Assembly (NCBI GenBank): GCA_949152475.1
Contig: OX424558.1
Span: 39,008,651 to 39,072,650, forward strand
Origin: Terebella lapidaria
Taxonomy: Eukaryota > Annelida > Polychaeta > Terebellida > Terebellidae
DNA: 64,000 nucleotides
Reading direction: 5' to 3'
Below are positions 58,336 to 64,000 of this stretch, piece after piece. The position numbers were made by a program, and so were the translations under genes. Positions within the stretch are counted from its first letter, which is position 1; every line of letters starts with the position of its first letter. The notes beneath the pieces were generated by a model, which was not told the DNA's origin, ran no database searches, and was given only the letters and a program-made list of their open reading frames with translations.

Positions 58336-60627
58336 AACAAATTATCAACATCCAAAAGTTGTACAGGTTCCAATTGTTCAGTGGTCTTCTTTGCTATCAT
58401 ATATGTTACCAAGGATACATGCATATGAAGGAAAGAATTGAACACATTCAGCTTTTCTACTCGGATCCAGTGAATTTTCTTTAGCGCCTTACATTGGTGA
58501 GATATGGTGATACTTTCTGCTCGATCCACTTCTAAGGCGTGCGCAGTGGTTCTATTTACTGCACGTGGCTGAGCTGATGTGAAGCTATGTCGTACCGTTC
58601 GTATCGTCGAGTCTGGATATGATTGTCGCATGTACTACGGATCTCAGTACATTCACATAGTTTCATCCGACTGAATCTGTGGTAATACATGTTTTGGACA
58701 GGGGTATTCATCCAGGAGGTCACAGGGTAAACATAGCTCTGCAATATTGTATGTTATTGTTGACCCTTAATACTAATTACTTGCAAGTTATTGGGGTCGA
58801 TTCTATTCAAGCAATGACACGATGTACATATATTGAATTTCAAAATGCACTTGGTTGAAATACATGTAAAACACTGTTCATATGAATTTAAATTATTACA
58901 CATCAGCAACACCCGCTTGACATGAACACAAGCACATCGAACTATAACTGACATCCGAAACGATAGTCAGAATGCATTTGTAGCTGTGTACTCTATGTAT
59001 ATTTGAGCGGTTTATCAAATAATTGTATTATTGCATCATTAATATATCTATATATACGTACGTAATATGCCATGAAAAAGGGAATTAATTTGCATGTATT
59101 GTGTCTCAAACGGAAACTTCTTTCACGTAGGTGATTATGGTGGCAAACAGAACATGTGACTGGCGAGTCTTTGAAGTATCGGGTATCAATAAAACCTACG
59201 GCAGTTCCGCCAACTGCGTAACCATCCGAAACCTGTCAGCAAAATTATTCACTAAAATTTTTTTCGCACCAATCTGGCGAGCGCCAATTTCTCAAAAACA
59301 TAGTCACGCTCGCAACACGTATTGTGCAATGATAACAGCCCTGTTGAGGAACACCCTCCTCCATACATTGTTATTGTGTGAGGGACAACAGCGTCCACTG
59401 AAAAGCGACAAGACAAGGACACGTATTGCAACAATAGCCGGGGTGTGATACCCTCAAAGCCACGGCCTCTCCCGCGCTGCTGCCACCCAACTCAGCTGCG
59501 TAAGTTTTCATAATCGTTCGAATAATGTCCGTGATTGAATTTCAAAACCTCGATAGAAATTGGAAAACGAAGAAAGTAATCACAGAGAGAAAAGTGTTTT
59601 GTTTTGTTTGAGGGTCAAGTCGCGAAGCATGATGATCCCAATGCTAGTCTCAGTTGTATTTGGAGTAGGTATTTGCCGTGTTAGACGATATTTCCCTTCT
59701 AACCTACTATATTACTTTTGTAGGCCTACTATACGCGAATCATTTCAAGCAATCACTAGAATTGTCCAATCGTGTTCCCCGCTTTGGAATTAGGTATCGC
59801 CATGCGATACACTGCCAACAACATTGCCAATGTAATTTTTGACACACATAAAACTTTCTGACATCGGTTGAAAGCTCTGATTTTCACAAACGTTTTGTGA
59901 TCATTCAGATAAAAAGAATATTCAGCATATTTCACAAATATACCATTTTCAATATACACAAATACACGTGCATACACATAATGATATATAATCAAATTAT
60001 GATAATTAATAATGATGGTGACATTAAGTTGCGTCGCTACGCACGCCACGCTCCAAGGACATCGACACCGTGTAATTGTCTGATTATTTCCGCTAGGTGG
60101 CGCGACGGGCAATCCACCCGTGGACCCTTAATTAACGATGAACCGACTTCAAAGGCTCGGAATGAGATGCGTCCGCATGATCGGGTAATAGCGACCAATT
60201 TAATACGATTGAAGTGAGCTGGTTTTGGACGACATCGAAGCCCTTACACCGGCTAATATTGATTTTTCCCAATTTTAAGTCTAGTTTGTATTCGCGACCA
60301 CGGCTTTGGCAGGGAAGACAATACATGGGTTCCTAAAGATCGGGGTCTAGGGAAAGCTGAGAGCGGGGCAAAACTCAAGTCGTTCTGATTTTAAAAGTTG
60401 GCCTACACAGACATATATATATATATATAATATATACGTATGAAAAAGAATTTGATTTTTTGATAAAAGTTTTCCCCGTCGAACTTTGTCTTTCACTCGC
60501 ATGAGAGGCAGGTGAACAATTCGTATATTTCCCAATAAAGAAGTTTATTAAAGGCAGGAAGATGTCCCTGGCAGTCTTGCAGAAAAACACGATGAACACC
60601 AAAAAAACGAGACGCCATAGGCGACGC
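58336..60627. other. Intergenic DNA, no gene seen
   Basis: AT-rich, with an (AT)n run at about 60415-60430. No supportable exon or structured element. Confidence 0.55.
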
Positions 60628-62787
60628 ACTTGCCGGAATTCTGAAGGTCAAAGGCCACATTCAAGGTCACCTAAGAACGGCCTTTTGATATGCTACAATA
60701 TGGTTCTGGTTTGAACTCTCTACGACGATTAGTTCCGAAGTTATGGTTATTTATGTTATTTTGACCTTTCTCTTGATTTTGACCGTGACCTTTTACCTTG
60801 GATCACGAAAATTTTGCATTGCCTGGGCATGGAGCTATAGATTATACTTGTATGATTTCATCAGAATCGAACGAGAATCGTGGACACTATTTCCTTTTTA
60901 AATTGTGACCAAGTTCAAAGTCAATCATGGAAATGACATAGATGTCTGATCGCGATACCTCTTCTGAATGATATGGCTCAAATTTCATGAGCCTATGGCG
61001 ATTTAAGCAGATGTTATTACCGAAAACTTGTTTTTTCCGGGATTTTGATGCCCTTGACCTTTGACTTTTGTACTTCAATTCGTAGACATCAAGACTGGTA
61101 ATATGCATATCAAGTTTCAAGTGTTTCTATACAGTATTGACGATGTTATGTCCTTTTGAAATTCCGGAAATTTGACGTTTATGACGTCACTGTGACGTCA
61201 GTGTACGTTATAGCGCCAAAAATAAAATATCGTTGGAATTTGGAATCAGGGGCTCAAGGTCTTCCCAACAATATACAAATCGATATGGTGCTCTGACCTC
61301 GAACTTGACCTTGAATTCCACCTTATGCAAACTCCTGAAGGTCAAGGTCAAAGGTCAAGGTCAAGGCCACAGAAGATAGAACTCGAGTTTATATACAATA
61401 TGCACTTGATTTGAAGTCTCTACGACAATAAGAACCGGAGTTATGGCCACCTATGTGTTTGAGACATTTTGCATGACCTTGACCTTCGTTATTTGTCATT
61501 AATTCTATGCTGCAAACATAGTGTGAATGGAGTTTTTGAATATGCATGATAATATTCTGTTTATATATGTTATATTATCACTGGACAAAATCATAATATC
61601 TTCAAATAATGAGTTTCCTTTGAAATTTTACCGATTTGTTGCCACAGAAACGTCAATTACGTCGAAATTCATATATATGGATTGTGCTAAAAATAGATAG
61701 AGACTATCATAGAAAGAATCCACATCGTTTGCATCTTTTAGATCTGGAGTAAATGTTATAACTTTGCACATCTGACACTCAAAAGGCCTGAATGCCAGTC
61801 TGAAATCACATTTGACGTCATTATGACGTCAATTGACGTCCGATTCCGAAAATGACAACACATTTGGAAAGTAATCTCGGAGACCTTTCAAACGAGCTAC
61901 TACTCGATATTTTTGCAAAAGGTCAAGGTCAAGGTCACCTTTGAGGTCAAATTCGACCTCAGGCGCTTGCCAAGGCTATCGGTCATACGCCTTAGGTGTA
62001 AATATAAAAGTTGTTAGGCTAAGTGAGTGCAATACTGTGGATTTACTTTCGTGTCTCTATCTTGCTTAGTTCATGAGATATAGTGACCTAAATGGTTTTC
62101 ACGTGCGGGTCAATATTGACCTTGACATTCGATCTTTGACCTTGAAATTTCGTGGAACAAAAGAACTCGTACTTGGCTATAAACAGATTTATCGTTAGAT
62201 TTTTACGCACATTATTGACGCTTTTATCAGCATGAACAGCTTGAAACATGCAATTTCGCTTATAATGGGACCGATTTCGTTGCCATAGAAACGTCAATTA
62301 CGTCATAACGGATTGAACGATCGCGCTAAAAATTGATATTGACCATAAGGAACATTTCCCACATCGTTTCCAAGCATCAGATCGAAAATCGGAGGAGGTG
62401 ACCTCCAAGGTCAAATATTCGACCTCGGGCGAACTTCTCAAGGTCAATGTCAAGGTCAAGGTCAAGGTCACAAAAGATAGAACTTGAGTATATCTACAAT
62501 ATGCACTTAATTTGAAGTCTCTACGACGAATAGAACTTGAGTTATGAGCACTTATGTGTTTTCGACGTTTTGCGTGACCTTGACCTTGACCTTTGGCCCA
62601 GCTTCACCAAAATAGTGCGGTGCCTGCCCAGTAACCTACCGATATTGGGTATGTAATATGAACTAATTCGACCTAGAACTGTGGATGCTAGAGTGCTAAC
62701 AAACAAACACACAAACACACAAACCCACAAACACATCCATCCACGAACAGACCAACATACTTGCCGAAATCGTAGATTCCGGCAAGT
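60628..62787 (+). repeat. 2.2-kb AGGTCA-rich dispersed repeat with inverted end motif
   Basis: The left end ACTTGCCGGAATTCTG matches the reverse complement of the right end ACTTGCCGGAATCTAC. The right end is itself a 13-bp hairpin (ACTTGCCGAAATC / GATTCCGGCAAGT, 62759-62787) followed by an A-rich tail. Three related blocks at about 60640, 61336 and 62436 contain AAGGTCAAGGTCA runs, an ACAATATG...GAA(C/G)TCTCTACGAC segment and a TGACCTTGACCTT segment. An (ACAAACAC)n stretch precedes the right end. No TSD or coding domain found, so the element class is unknown. Confidence 0.6.
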
Positions 62788-64000
62788 AAAAAAGAAAAGA
62801 AAAAAGGGGTTAGCGCTCGCAAATCATCGGGAGTTGAAAAGCATATATACATATTGTAGTTCCATTTACGTGTATAATATATTTACTTTTGATAATATTC
62901 TTTTTTTAAAAGAAAAGGTGACTGTAGTTTGAGATCAGAATGACATAGTTGGCATAGGTGCATTCCTTCACAAAAAATGTTCCTTGCATGTCGTTCAAGC
63001 ATGGGCCCTGTAGACACCCCTTTACACCTATATACGGGCAACACCTGTAACTCATTCAATAATTATTCAAGATCATATCCCTACATGCAGACATGTGTAC
63101 CTTGTTTTGGGGACTAGCAATTACGGGCATGTGTCTGTAACCGACTCTCGGTTAGAGACTCACGTCCGACCTTGCCTTCGAGAACCCGTGGGGTTTTCTG
63201 AACGGCCCGTCATCATGACAATATAATAACAACCCATTCAGCAACAACAAAAACATCACACCGTAAAATCATGTGGTACGTTGATGTGGGAAGTGACTTA
63301 TCAACATTTCTGTATCTGTTATAATTTTATCTCCCAGTTTCACTCTATATAAAGACGGCAGTTTTCCGACGTGTCCATAGGCCTACGTAGAGATGCCGAT
63401 GACGGGAGTTGGTTCACGAATTGACGTACTGTAGATTGTTGTCTCTGGCCGACACGACTGGCGGGTAGCTGTTCATTACGCCCAGTCGCCGACGCCGGGA
63501 CATGCCGGTTAGGGACCGAGGTGGCATGTCCGTCTGTTAGCTAGAGATGGACTTCTAAATCCCAAAACATGACGTTCACCGCACAAACGACAGGCCCGAC
63601 ATATTACAAGCTTCCTGCCTCGCTCGGCACACGCAGTCACACAGTATCCGGCCTTCCCGATGGAGACCTCATATAAAATGTTTCGCTTGGCAGCCAACAG
63701 CCACTTTCCTTGGATTTTCATGCTCCGTTACAATGCGTTATTAAAGAGAAACAAGATTTTACAATATTTTGCGTCTCTATTTAGTGCATGGACCTCTGAA
63801 AGGACAACCAAATCACAGAAAAGGAAAGAAATTGACTAGTCAATATTGGATACCTCGCAAATTTACCGAATACATGGATATTTTATAAATACCCTACATG
63901 ATGGCTGATCGCATTCCTGTCCTATTTATGCCACGGATAAAGCGCGGATACTTTTAAGGTCACATTGTCGGTCGGATTGAATTATTCCACCCCCTGTTGT
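62788..64000. other. Intergenic DNA, no gene seen
   Basis: No supportable exon, tRNA or repeat recognised up to the window edge. Confidence 0.5.

Overview
This is animal nuclear DNA, not a microbial replicon: genes are split by GT-AG introns, non-coding DNA dominates, and degenerate dispersed repeats, microsatellites and MITE-like elements are common. The gene content (a single-minded orthologue and an ASB-like ankyrin/SOCS gene) and the style of the repeats, rich in AAGGTCA/TGACCTT, fit a lophotrochozoan invertebrate, most likely a mollusc. The species-level assignment is inference.

Two protein-coding genes can be supported, both on the minus strand. At the left, 1992-3242 is the terminal, probably only coding, exon of an ankyrin-repeat protein ending in a SOCS box, an expected substrate receptor for a Cullin-5 E3 ubiquitin ligase. 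The main gene is a single-minded (SIM1/SIM2/Drosophila sim) bHLH-PAS transcription factor whose nine coding exons run from 39559 down to 10362. I rebuilt every junction: all introns are GT-AG, all phases agree, and the coding length is 2388 nt, giving 795 residues plus stop. The bHLH exon stands alone and is separated from the PAS exons by a 24.4-kb intron. A further non-coding 5' exon and promoter may lie near 45.84-46.08 kb.

Region by region: 1-1991 is intergenic with a small repeat fragment; 1992-3261 is the ASB-like gene; 3262-10361 is intergenic and 3' flank with an inverted-repeat pair, a 770-bp TA-flanked MITE and a dispersed element with 134-bp internal repeats; 10362-14939 holds the PAS and transactivation exons of sim; 14940-39384 is the giant intron 1, with a probable tRNA-derived SINE, two ATT/AAT microsatellites and several poly-G/C tracts but no supportable gene; 39385-39581 is the bHLH exon; 39582-51786 shows no gene; 51787-62790 is a repeat-dense block with a 299-bp hAT-like MITE with perfect 8-bp target duplication, a 160-bp tandem array, a possible solo LTR, a second 134-bp-unit element, a 2.6-kb minisatellite of 38/39-bp units and a 2.2-kb repeat rich in AGGTCA; 62791-64000 shows nothing further.

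The most interesting signals are an ATT microsatellite that directly abuts the splice acceptor of sim exon 2, a tandemly duplicated splice donor after exon 8, and unrelated repeat families that all carry nuclear-receptor half-sites, including five exact DR1 sequences. I did not find a novel multi-gene system.
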